Under the pieces are notes generated by a model. It saw nothing but the letters and a program-made list of their open reading frames with translations, was not told the origin of the DNA and made no database searches. Source: Neoarius graeffei (Eukaryota; Chordata; Actinopteri; Siluriformes; Ariidae). Taken from it: DNA of 64,000 bases. The stretch spans positions 92,391,999 to 92,455,998 of the forward strand of contig NC_083570.1 of the NCBI RefSeq assembly GCF_027579695.1. The letters are read 5' to 3'. Within the stretch, counting starts at the first letter, position 1. Each line of letters starts with the position of its first letter. The translations under genes and the position numbers were made by a program. This document shows, in pieces, positions 38,790 to 64,000 of this stretch.

Positions 38790-39376
38790 TCAGACACAGT
38801 CTAAGCTGAAAACATATCTTTTTAGTCAAGCCCTACATCTGGCTGGAGTCTCATCACATCGCTCCTGTAGAGGACAGCCCCATATGGACAGTTGAAAGTC
38901 GCACTTGGAAGATGCTCTGGACGCTTACAATAATGCATTTATGGCTGAGGACTACAGTTAACTTGCTAACTTTAAGACTGCAGTTGTCATGAACAGTTTT
39001 GCACTCAAGTTTCCATCAATGAACAGTTTATAACTTTAACAAAACAGACTTCATGTTAAAATTATAATGAATTTCCTGTTTTCACAATTATACTTTGTGA
39101 CTCTATAGGACACAGTTATAAAAGCGAGTTGTTTATAATCACGCTATCTGTTATCACCCAAATGAGGATGGGTTCCCTTTTGAGTCTGGTTCTGCTCAAG
39201 GTTTCTTCCTCATGTCATCTGAGGGAGTTTTTCCTTGCCACCGTCACCACAGGGTTGCTCATCAGGGATAAATTAGAGATAAAACTAGCTCATGTTTAAA
39301 GTCTTTAATTTTCTGTAAAGCTGCTTTGTAACAATGTCTGTTGTTAAAAGTGCTATACAAATAAACTTGACATAGA
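38790..39376 (+). mobile_element. L2-like LINE 3' end, 5'-truncated
   Basis: The start codes the typical end of an L2/CR1 reverse-transcriptase ORF (DSVXLKTYLFSQALHLAG pattern, then a stop). A 3' UTR follows with CCCAAATGAGGATGGGTTCC, GAGGGAGTTTTTCCTTGCCA and GCTATACAAATAAACTTGA. Most of the element is missing. Confidence 0.75.
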
Positions 39377-39788
39377 TAAATGTCAACTCCTCATGACTTA
39401 CTGTGGACAATGTTCTCTTTAATAACTGACTAAAATGTTTGATAAACAGCACCAAGACTGACCTACACACTGTATCTGACAGCTCAGAGCTGATACTGTG
39501 TGCTATACAGGTTCTCCCTCAAGGAAGAGCCACATGAACTTCACTGACACTTCATGGAAACGGGTGTGGCCAGAACTTTTACAATGAACCTTTGGAGGAG
39601 TGCCAGTCCAGGGAGGGGAAAAGATACTAATCCACATTAAAAAAAAAACACCTACCTCACTCAAAATGTGACGATACCCCTATGTAAGACCTGAATGGGA
39701 ACTCCATCAAACATAAAGACACACAGCTGAACACAATTTGTTAGTTGTCTAGCAAGCTATAAAAATAGCCATAGCTAACATAACACTA

Positions 39789-40030
39789 GGGGTGGCACGG
39801 TGGTTAACACTGTTGCCTCACAGCAAGAAGATTCTGGGTTTGAACCCAGTGGCTGGCAGGGGCCTTTCTGTATGGAGTTTGTGTCAGTTTCCTCCAAGTG
39901 CTCTGGTTTCCCCCACAGTCCATAGGTATGAATTGTTGTTTCCCAAGCCTGGAAATGGGAGGGTTGTGGCAGGAAGGGCATCCGGTGTAAAACTATGCTC
40001 CAAATAATATGATGTGGATCAATAGGGTCC
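39789..40030 (+). mobile_element. Diverged, deleted SINE-I
   Basis: Head GTGGCACGGTGGTTAACACT with box-B-like GGTTTGAACCC, then a shortened body (the CATGTTCTCCCCGTGTC step is missing). The right part changes to GGGAGGGTTGTGGCAGGAAG, a different 3' body. Confidence 0.75.
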
Positions 40031-40059
40031 ACATGGCAGCGACCCCATACACATACAAT

Positions 40060-41593
40060 GACATGAATGTCATGGCAATATTTGGGCTTTCAGTAGTTTC
40101 TTTGAACTGTTCTTTTTCTGTGGCAGAATGATTGTACAGTAGACATCTTTAATTTAATAAAAAAAAACACTAGAATTTGGTGCACAAGTTTTAATTTTCT
40201 TTGGGTTTTCTGAAATCAACACAGGATCAAAATTATACAGACAGGGTCAAAAATTTACATATGCTCACTTAGATTATTAATTCAGAGGTGCTGAAACTTC
40301 CAAAATGCCTCTTATCTTGCCAAAGCTGAGGTCTCTTAACTTCCTGTTAGTGATCATGATTGACTACAGCTGGTAGCTTCTCTGTGCCTTCATAAAAAGA
40401 GTTTGTTTACAGCACTCATTGGATTGACCAACACACAGTAAAATGGGAAAGTCCAAGGAGCTCAGTGCAGATCTGAGAAAGAGGATAGCAGACATACACA
40501 ACTCCGGAATGTCTCTTGGATCCATTTCTAAACAACTGCAAATTCCAAGATCAGTTCAAACAATTGTATCCAAGTTATTGTGAGGTGTAGTCACTTTGCC
40601 AAGCCACTTTGCTTCAAGAAAACCCAAACTGTCACCCTCAGCTGAAAGGAAATTGGTTTGGATGGTCAGGAACAACCTGGGAACCACCACAGCACAGCCC
40701 TGCCATGAACTGGAAGCTGATGGATCACCGTCTACAGTTCAGATCACCATGAACTAAGAGGCTGTTATCCAAGAAATAACCCCCTGCTCCAAAATTGACA
40801 TTTTCAAGCTTAACTAAAGTTTGAAGCTGACCACATGGACAAAGAAAAAGCCTTCTGGAGGATAGCTGTATGGTCAGATGAGACAAAGATTGAGTTGTTT
40901 GACCACAATGACCACCATGTACAGAGGGACACTGTACCAGCTGGTGGTAGGATCATCGTGCTCTGGGGCGGTTTTGCTGCCAGTGGAACTGGTTCATTGC
41001 ACAAAGTGGATAGAATAATGAAAAAGGAGGACTACCTCAGAATTCTTCAGCATAAACTATCAGAAACTTGAACACAACTTGGGACTTACAACAGGACAAT
41101 GAACCCAAACACACATCAGAGCTGGTTGTGGAGGATAAAGCAGGCTAACATTAAGCTTGAAACAAGTCCTGACTTCAACCCTATTGAAAATATATGGACC
41201 GTGCTTACAAGTCGAGTCCATACCAAGAGAAAAAAAAATTAATTGAACTCTACCAATTCTACCATGAAGAGTCATGAAATATCCAACCAGAATTCTGCCA
41301 GAAGCTTGTTCATGGTAAACAAAAATGTTTGGTCAAGGTGAATCTTATGAAGAGACATTTTACCCAAATATTAGGTGTGCTGTATGTATATTTTTGACCC
41401 TGTATGTATAATTTTGACCCTGTGTTGATTTCAGAAAACCCAAATTCTAGTGCTTTTTTTTTTTATTAAAGATGTATACTGTACAGTCATTCTGCCACAG
41501 AAAAAGAACAGTTCAAAGAAATTACTGAAAGCCAAATATTGCCATGACATTCAACATTCATGTCACGGTATGTAAACTTCTGACCACAACTGT
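40060..41593 (+). mobile_element. Near full-length Tc1-like transposon, inactivated
   Basis: About 150-200-bp inverted repeats include AATGTCATGGCAATATTTGG, with the outer end CAGTTGTGGTCAGAAGTTTA only at the right. The plus strand keeps the start MGKSKELSADLRKRIADIHN and the middle motif [16 protein letters not shown]. The D-box and the NPIENIW region lie in other frames with several stops, so at least five breaks. A second copy lies at 33296. Confidence 0.85.
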
Positions 41594-42612
41594 AAGTGAG
41601 ACAAGCTGGAAGAAGTGAGTGAGCTAACATAATGCCAAGCTACACTATATGGCCAAAAGCTTGTTTACACCTGAAAATCATACCCATATGATGTTGTTAT
41701 TTTTTTTTTAACATCCCATTCAATATATATTCAACCCTTTTGCTCTTATAACAACCTCCACTCTTCTGGGAAGGTGTTCCACTAGGGTTTGGAATCTGGC
41801 TGTGGGAATTTGTGCTCATTCAGTCACAAGAGCATTCGTGAGATCAGACACTGATGTCAGGTGAGGAAGTCTGAGGTGCAGTCAGTGCTCCAGTTCATCT
41901 CAAAGGTGTTCAGTGGGGTTGAGGTCAGGGCTCTGTACAGGACAGTCAAGTTCTTCCACACCAACCTTGGCAAACCATGTCTTCATGAAGCTCGCTTTGT
42001 GCACAGAGGCATTGTCATGCTGGAACATTTGAAGAGTTTGGTTTCAAAACACAATAAACGCCAAACATGAAACTCCCGCCACCAAACCATCAGCAATTAT
42101 CATATCTTACTCGTACCATATTCAGTTTTCACCAAAACGTGATATCTGCCATTGATTTACACACTGCATTACGGCCTTTCATTCCAAAACGCAACGAGCG
42201 CTATCACCGATTTTTCTCAAAACCAGACATATCCATCTGGCCAATCAGAGGCCGCCATTGGCGTGACGTCTTCTAAGATGGCTGTGCTCATGAAGTAGGA
42301 AATCGCTTAGTCACTTCTCGCATTTATTGGACAATTTCACGCTGAATTATGAATAATTTCATTAAAGTAATCTATAAAAATATATAAAATAAAATAATCT
42401 GTCATGAAAGAACACGGTTAAATGCACTTTAAATAGAAAGGGATATGTAGCATTTTGGGGGAAAATGCCATGGCATGGATATGTAGCGACTTGGCAAAAT
42501 AAATAATTACTTGGTTCATTTAAAAGCTGTTAATTAGTTCTGGATTTCATTTTTGAAGTTTATTATCATTAAGGATTTAGTCAATACATTTTAAAACAGG
42601 ATACAGTGGTTA

Positions 42613-42748
42613 TAACCTGGCGACTTGTCCAGGGTGTACCCCACCTCTTGCCCATTGTCAGCTGGGATAGGCTCCAGCTTGCCTGCGACCCTGTAGAACA
42701 GGATAAGCGGCTACAGATAATGAGATGAGATAATGGATGGATGGATGG
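42613..42748 (+). mobile_element. SINE-I 3' fragment with target duplication
   Basis: Only the last third of SINE-I (from ACCTGGCGACTTGTCC) plus a GATGAGAT and (GGAT)n tail. GGATACAGTGGTT lies on both sides, so the truncation occurred at insertion. Confidence 0.88.
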
Positions 42749-42827
42749 ATGGATACAGTGGTTTTACTTTTATCACTTCCCTTAATCAGAGAAAGTGATT
42801 TTTCTCGAAACAATGGAATTGGATATA

Positions 42828-43355
42828 CACTACCGTTCAAAAGTTTGGGGTCACTTTGAAATGTCCTTATTTTTGAAAGAAAAGCACTGTTCTTTTCAAT
42901 GAAGATCACTTTAAACTAATCAGAAATCCACTCTATACATTGCTAATGTGGTAAATGACTATTCTAGCTGCAAATGTGTGGTTTTTGGTGCAATATCTCC
43001 ATAGGTGTATAGAGGCCCATTTCCAGCAACTCTCACTCCAGTGTTCTAATGGTACAGTGTGTTTGCTCATTGCCTCAGAAGGCTAATGGATGATTAGAAA
43101 ACCCTTGTACAATCATGTTAGCACAGCTGAAAACAGTTGAGCTCTTTAGAGAAGCTATAAAACTGACCTTCCTTTGAGCAGATTGAGTTTCTGGAGCATC
43201 ACATTTGTGGGGTCGATTAAATGCTCAAAATGGCCAGAAAAATGTCTTGACTATATTTTCTATTCATTTTACAACTTATGGTGGGAAATAAAAGTGTGAC
43301 TTTTCATGGAAAACACAAAATTGTCTGGGTGACCCCAAACTTTTGAATGGTAGTG
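42828..43355 (-). mobile_element. Tc1-type MITE, 528 bp (copy c)
   Basis: CACTACCGTTCAAAAGTTTG at the left, TGAATGGTAGTG at the right, TA at both borders. Orientation as copy b. Confidence 0.93.
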
Positions 43356-43539
43356 TATAGTGTTTTGGAACCAAACTTTTCATTTGGGCCTCTTAGTTCC
43401 AGTGAAGGAAATTTTATCACTACAGGATACAAAGACATTCTATACAACTGTGTGCTTTCAACTTTGTGGCAACAGTTTAGGCAAGAAGCACTTGAGTGTG
43501 ATGGTCAGGTGTCCACATACTTTTGGAGATACAGTGTCT

Positions 43540-44860
43540 ATCTTATGATGTGTTACAAATTTGATATGGAAAAAAAAAAATCCACTGTTATCCATTGTTC
43601 ACATTAACGTCAAGAATTTATGATCATCTGTAAAATGCATATCTCACATACAGTATATCAAAGCTGTACTTCGCAGTTAAGATATGTTTGATTCATCTGC
43701 ATCAATGCTTGAGTGCGTGTGTGTGTGAACCTTCACACTGCTCATTGTATCTGCTTTCTTTTTCCATAACGATATGAAACGGCTGTTTACAGGAACAATG
43801 TCGAAAACAGACAGGATTACTTTGAGGTTTGGTAATGCATCAAACATTAACTATGCGGAAGCAGTAAAGAGCTGCTCTGGATGAGGTGATAATGGGCTGT
43901 AAAGATAATGTACCTCTGCATTCTGATACTTTTGACCTTAGACCCTATTTTCTAGGCCTGTCGGTCACTTTAAAGCATTAAAGATACATTTAAACATAAA
44001 AAATTTTTTTTTAGAGATTTATGATTGGATTGTTGAGGTGCTTAAAAAGCTATAGTGTAGCCTGTATTTAACTATTTTATTATTATTATTATTATTAGGA
44101 TACAATAGCAGGAAGAGATAATGTTTCTACTTACTGTAGCTTTACATGCACTTTCTTCCTGCACAAGTTGACACACTCGTATACAACAGTGCACACACAC
44201 GGCTCCAGTCTGATTTGCGATATCCACAGGTCCATGTGCTTCATGTTATCTCATAACGATCATGGCATGCTAACCTGCACTCTGTCCTCCATGACTGTAG
44301 TTTATCTTCCCAAAAATCAAGCCCAGCCTTGGTCATTATCTGCTACGTGGTTTGTTATCAGTAATTAAAAAAAAAAAAACCTGATACATATTCATCCTGT
44401 GTTGTCCTGTGTTTTGTTTGTTGGCATTTTCACCCAGAAACAGGAATATTCATCAATCTACATCACGTTGTTAAGTGTGTTTGTTGCAGAAAGGAACTGT
44501 TCTGGCATCGACTGATCACCAACTGTTTTAGTGGAAATTTACAGAGTACCAAATTTGTGTGATATGTCTTTAGATTTCTTCTGAGGATATCATAAAGGTA
44601 TTGCAATGTCACACACTTTATCACATGGTGTAGGTTAATTTAAAAAATCTTTCTGGTAAACCTTTCTACGAAGCCCGTATTCATAAATGATTATTATACA
44701 TGAGGACACTTTTTCAATGGAATAAAAACGTGTTCTGTTCTCTTTTAGCAGGTTTCATTCATTTGGTTTGATAGCACACAATATCACTTATCCTACATGT
44801 ATTAAGCCACTCTACCCAATGGAGAATGAGCGTTGAATATCGTTTACGATATTGCATGGT
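43540..44860. other. Intergenic, no recognised feature
   Basis: AT-rich DNA with a short ATT run at 44078-44098 and poly-A at 44368. No exon or element that I can support. Confidence 0.45.
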
Positions 44861-44863
44861 GGC

Positions 44864-45234
44864 GGCACGGTGGTGTAGTGGTTAGCGCTGTCGCCTCACA
44901 GCAAGAAGGTCCGGGTTCGAGCCCCGGGGCCGGCGAGGGCCTTTCTGTGTGGAGTTTGCATGTTCTCCCCGTGTCCGCGTGGGTTTCCTCCGGGTGCTCC
45001 GGTTTCCCCCACAGTCCAAAGACATGCAGGTTAGGTTAACTGGTGACTCTAAATTGAGCGTAGGTGTGAATGTGAGTGTGAATGGTTGTCTGTGTCTATG
45101 TGTCAGCCCTGTGATGACCTGGCGACTTGTCCAGGGTGTACCCCGCCTTTCGCCCGTAGTCATCTGGGATAGGCTCCAGCTTGCCTGCGACCCTGTAGAA
45201 CAGGATAAAGCGGCTAGAGATAATGAGATGAGAT
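44864..45234 (+). mobile_element. tRNA-derived SINE-I, full length
   Basis: Intact A and B boxes, full body, short GATGAGAT tail. ATATTGCATGGT precedes and follows it as the target duplication. High similarity to other copies implies recent insertion. Confidence 0.94.
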
Positions 45235-45305
45235 ATTGCATGGTTGTCAAGACAACATTACGTCACACTTCGGAGATGTAAAACTTCCACGCTAGTGAGG
45301 GACTG

Positions 45306-45856
45306 TCCCTGTGTCTGAAATCGCTCCCTACTCACTATATAGGGCACTATATAGTGAGGACGCCATTTTGTAGTGCCGTCCGAAACGATAGTGAGGATTA
45401 TTACACCCTATATAGTGCACTCAAAGTATCCCACAATCACGAAAAGTAGTGGTCACTAACCAAAGCAATATATCCCATCAAGCATTGCAGTTGCACTAAA
45501 AGAAATCAAATTAAAAGTCTCAAATGTGATTTAATAAAAGGCAGCGGCAAAGAAGAAACTATTCAGCCTTGATTTAAAAGAACTGAAAGATGCAGGTACT
45601 TTGTATTGATTAATGTGGGAAATACGCTCAGTATAAAATGCATTCATCACAAAAATACATAAATGTATTTATTATTTTGAAACCCACCAGCCGACTGATC
45701 TGGAGCGTTTTAATTGTGCGACAGTAAATAACAGTGTGGCGGACTAGTGTCCGAAAGTGTTTCTTCATTTTACCAATGAGCTCACTGTATAGTCCTCTAT
45801 ATAGTAATTCCCTATATAAGGAGTAGGGAACGAGTGAGTGATTTTGGACATGGGGA
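45306..45856. mobile_element. MITE with CACTATATAG repeats
   Basis: Ends TCCCTGTGTCTGAAATC and, read inward from the right, TCCCCATGTCCAAAATC. Subterminal CTCACTATATAGGGCACTAT motifs occur near both ends. Non-coding; superfamily not determined. Confidence 0.72.
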
Positions 45857-45947
45857 TGAGAATTTGTAAACGAACATGGCCACCAGGTTTGCTTCGTTAA
45901 ATACGGAAGATTTTGAGAGAATCTGCATTGAACACCGAAAAAGAATG

Positions 45948-45948
<1 letters not shown>

Positions 45949-45987
<39 letters not shown>
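45949..45987. repeat. (AAT)n microsatellite
   Basis: About 13 AAT repeats just left of the THAP element. Confidence 0.9.
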
Positions 45988-46003
45988 TTGCCTGGCTTTT
46001 TTT

Positions 46004-47016
46004 CATGGTATATCAGATATATTCCATTCAGCTAGCATGATATTGAACTTATCTGCGACTTGCTCAGTATCATACTAGCTGAATGGAATATAGATGACTT
46101 GCAACCACGTGATCAAAATGTGCTATGTCATGAGCGTCCGCCATGATGGTGGATATACAAAGCAACTAGGACGGCAGCCGCTGAAAGCGTGTCTGCAAAC
46201 AACGCTGAATTTTCTCAGTATTACCATGATTTGAATGGTCCAGTGAAGATTTGATACAAAGAGAAGATAGATACGGTCTGTATAATTTGACCCATATTAT
46301 TGAAAAAAGTCAGACTTTTCTGAAGATAAGACACTACCGACCATCGAGTACCCAGATATCGCGTTCTATCTAGTTCGGCTGCCGAAGAATCAAGTCCGAC
46401 CCTGGACGAAACTTAGCCCATGTTCTGAGTGGGTGCCCAGTCTGGATTGTTTCTATCGTATAATTTTGCTGGCGCTCCTAGAAGCGAAATGGTAATACAC
46501 TTGTTAAAATTATATCAACAACCGAGTGAACCACGACAAGAGAACGCTTATTTTATAGCAAAATTCGAGCAACACAAAATAAAATTCTTCCATGATATTA
46601 TCGAGAAAGCTTTTGAATCTCAGCTGAGATAAAATGATTACTGCAAACACGAGCTATTTTGGTTTTAGCCTCTGTTAGATCAGCCCTGCCGATGTTGTTC
46701 AGCCGTGCTCGTCTCCTCTCCGTACTAAGCCTCAGAGTTTCCTCGCCCTCTTTCCGAATCACAGACGGAATTCTAAAAAATCGGAACGTGCCCCGGTCAC
46801 GAGTACTGTTGTGACCACAACCATATACAGCACAAAGATATGGCAGAGCTAAAAGAACGCTTAAAGCAGTGGAAAAACAAAGAGTTGCACACACGTGACT
46901 ATGTTTTGTATGGAATGTCGCTTGACCCCGTGTTTGGATATCCACCAACATGGCCGACATCCGGGTTTCTATTTTGCTTTGACGTCACTTGCAAGTCAAG
47001 GATCTCTGATATACCA
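46004..47016 (-). mobile_element. Second THAP-bearing DNA transposon fragment
   Basis: Inverted ends CATGGTATATCAGATAT and, inward from the right, AGTGGTATATCAGAGAT. A subterminal palindrome ATTCCATTCAGCTAG occurs near the left end. On the minus strand about 46625-46840 encodes CAVYGCGHNSTRDRGTFRFF and later TKIARVCSNHF, the C2CH spacing of a THAP domain. Unlike the TTAA family, the ends suggest a P-element-like or other THAP group. No catalytic domain seen. Confidence 0.65.
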
Positions 47017-47318
47017 CTCAAGGCCAACCAATATTATTTAAATAATAACCGAGACGAAGTCGATAGTCACTGAGCCTGAGGCGGATAATTGTTTTAGTAT
47101 AAATACACAAGTGATTCTTTTAAAAAAACATTTAAAAAATTATTTCAAACTTCAAAAGCGGCATGTAAATGCAATAAAAGGCGCAGCGCATGACTGTGTC
47201 ACTTATCTATGCCAAGTCACATACCTTTGAATAGACCAAACTTTGTAGCCTCTTTAGTGCTTTTAGGAACAGCATTTTTCATCATTTGAAATTCTTCCTC
47301 ACTTACGGTGAAAAAGTA

Positions 47319-47855
47319 GTCTGGTTAACACCAGACCATATCACAAATGAAATATGGTCTGGAATCCGCCTATTGAATTTCTCGTAGGGGAGGTGTGGTT
47401 TACGATTGTCAACGGCCGTTTATTAGACGTTGCGAATGTCTATCATTTGGCGTATACGTAGCCCATGGCCAACCATGGCAGTTGTACCCAGTGACGTAGT
47501 TAGAGCGACGAAGAAGACGAAGAGGCGAAGAAGAGAAGGAAAGAGAAAGAGAAGGCAAAACAAAAATAGGAAAACAATGGCACCGAACGATTACTGCCGT
47601 TTGTGCAAGACAAAGCTTGATCGAAAGTTTGGTTCGTATCGCTCGCCGCCATGTTAAATGTGATCCGTAAACAGTCCCAAATAAACTACAAGCTTCCGTT
47701 TGTCGAGTAGTACGCGTCACCGTCTTTCCACCCCTCCCCACTCTCTGACTGGCTCCCTAACTCAGGCGAGCCTTTAGACCATAGTTTCCATGCTGTCTTT
47801 TCAGATCGGAACGATTGTGCAAAGCAGCATGGGATTTCCCAGGCTAGTGAAAAAG
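47319..47855 (+). mobile_element. hAT-like MITE with 8-bp duplication
   Basis: TGAAAAAG flanks it on both sides. Termini TAGTCTGGTTAACACCAGAC and TTTCCCAGGCTAG are inverse. It contains a short frame MAPNDYCRLCKTKLDRKFGS with a C-x2-C pair that may be a captured or residual zinc-finger N-terminus. Confidence 0.75.
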
Positions 47856-48164
47856 TGATTGGCCGCCATTTTGCTGAGTCGCTCGAGGTGATTATCGAGA
47901 ATTAGTCAGAATTTCTTGATCAATCAGTGTGTGATTTTCTATAATCACCTCCGTATATTAATTATAATATCATCTGCTGTTCTGAACAACCTTTATACCA
48001 AATAAAGACCTGTGAATAATTAACAGTGCATTAAGCAGCTGTTAAAACCATAATTAAGGTAAAATATCATCATTGGGATTACAGTTGCTTTATAATTATG
48101 TAGTATACCATGTTTACCAACTTACAAAAAGTATTATAAGCACGTTCATTTCATCACAGAAAAA

Positions 48165-48170
48165 TTTATT
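48165..48170 (-). promoter_or_regulatory. exosc3: exosc3 polyadenylation signal
   Basis: TTTATT on the plus strand reads AATAAA on the gene strand, 210 bp beyond the exosc3 stop. Confidence 0.6.
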
Positions 48171-48379
48171 TATACAAAAATATACTGAAACAAGGCTCCA
48201 GTAGAAAAAAAATCTGTTAATACAGAAATAATGTGTGAGCTGCTGCACCTGCGTCCCAGACAGTACAGAAGTGCAGTCCATCCAGAGTCCTACTCGTATA
48301 CTGTACACTCTCCTGTGAGCCACATTTGGCCTGTGCTGATGGGTCCATGAGGAATCGCCATGGAAACCAGCACTGTGCA

Positions 48380-63272
<14,893 letters not shown>

Positions 63273-63334
63273 GGTCATATATAAGATTACTATATACACT
63301 ATACACACACTACAGTGCACACTTTCACTAGACC

Positions 63335-63381
63335 CACGTGAAAAGCGGGTAATGTAAAAACAACTGTCGGTTGACTTCCGG
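63335..63381 (-). promoter_or_regulatory. exosc3: exosc3 promoter motifs (E-box, ETS site)
   Basis: CACGTG at 63335-63340 and CCGGAAGT (gene strand, 63374-63381) lie 63-109 bp upstream of the start codon. CCGGAAGT is the ETS/GABP motif common in TATA-less housekeeping promoters. Motif-based only. Confidence 0.4.
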
Positions 63382-63510
63382 GTTTGGAAAAGCTTTTCAA
63401 AATAAAAGTCCCAGCCATGTGGAATTCAGGTTCATTCATTAATTCATTCATTCTGACAGTGGTTCTTAAAGGTTTTAGACTCAGGGACCTCGTTAAATGT
63501 ATATATCCCA

Positions 63511-63883
63511 TCTCATCTCATTATCTCTAGCCGCTTTATCCTGTTCTACAGGGTCACAGGCAAGCTGGAGCCTATCCCAGCTGACTACGGGCGAAAGGCG
63601 GGGTACACCCTGGACAAGTCGCCAGGTCATCACAGGGCTGACACATAGACACAGACAACCATTCACACTCACATTCACACCTACGGTCAATTTAGAGTCA
63701 CCAGTTAACCTAACCTGCATGTCTTTGGACTGTGGGGGAAACCGGAGCACCCGGAGGAAACCCACGCGGACACGGGGAGAACATGCAAACTCCACACAGA
63801 AAGGCCCTCGCCGGCCCCGGGGCTCGAACCCGGACCTTCTTGCTGTGAGGCGACAGCGCTAACCACTACACCACCGTGCCGCC
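63511..63883 (-). mobile_element. SINE-I, reverse, with target duplication
   Basis: Full reverse copy just upstream of the exosc3 promoter. TAAATGTATATAT flanks both sides. Intact B-box and very few changes suggest a recent insertion. 63884-64000 shows nothing else. Confidence 0.94.
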
Positions 63884-64000
63884 TAAATGTATATATACTC
63901 AGCAAAAATAAAAACTTGACACTCATTATTTTTCAAATACCGTTTAGAAACTTTTCTTGAAAGAGTTCTTGTTGTGATTATGGTTAAATGCGTTGTCAAG

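Larger units (their letters stand above)
41643..43537. mobile_element. Tc1-type element with two or more nested insertions
   Basis: Left terminus CACTATATGGCCAAAAGC and right terminus ATACTTTTGGAGATACAGTG are inverted relatives. The left half continues to about 42055 and the right half restarts near 43358. In between lie an unclassified AT-rich block, a SINE fragment (42613) and MITE copy c (42828). Confidence 0.7.

Overview
This is vertebrate DNA from a ray-finned fish. The evidence is two multi-exon genes with vertebrate exon structure, several families of tRNA-derived SINEs, dense Tc1/mariner elements and their MITEs, and long AT/GT/AAT microsatellites. The mix of Tc1 families and the roughly 380-bp SINE ending in (GATGA)n suggest an ostariophysan, perhaps a catfish; that is inference. 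There is no prokaryotic-style operon, no CRISPR array, and I recognise no retrovirus or LTR element. Two host genes lie tail to tail. cdx1 (+, coding exons within 15449-29898, three exons, 254 aa) is a caudal-type homeobox transcription factor. exosc3 (-, coding exons within 48380-63272, four exons, 246 aa) is the Rrp40 cap subunit of the RNA exosome. Both reading frames look complete. cdx1 intron 1 appears to use a GC-AG splice pair. About 18 kb of transposon-filled DNA separates the two polyadenylation signals. Layout: 1-10995 is a 41-bp satellite with a 4,877-bp higher-order period that runs off the left edge. 11000-15400 holds microsatellites, a Tc1 remnant, and a MITE/SINE block duplicated in tandem upstream of cdx1. 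15449-30286 is cdx1; intron 1 holds an R2/R4-type LINE tail, a piggyBac-like and a hAT-like element and a Kolobok-like MITE, and intron 2 holds a 1.24-kb palindrome and several TIR elements. 30300-48160 is intergenic: nested Tc1 copies, a U6 snRNA fragment, two THAP-domain transposon fragments and an L2-like LINE tail. 48165-63400 is exosc3; intron 3 holds a Tc1 element with an apparently intact 340-aa transposase nested inside an older Tc1, and intron 1 holds a stack of insertions, a tandem duplication, and an inversion whose breakpoints lie in two oppositely oriented SINEs. The genes themselves are ordinary. The unusual content is the mobile DNA: the satellite super-repeat, the intact Tc1 transposase (DD34E at residues 153/244/279), the SINE-bounded inversion with exchanged target-site duplications, two perfect or near-perfect hairpins that carry hammerhead-ribozyme-like cores, THAP-bearing TTAA elements, and a palindrome that captured a SINE in both arms.
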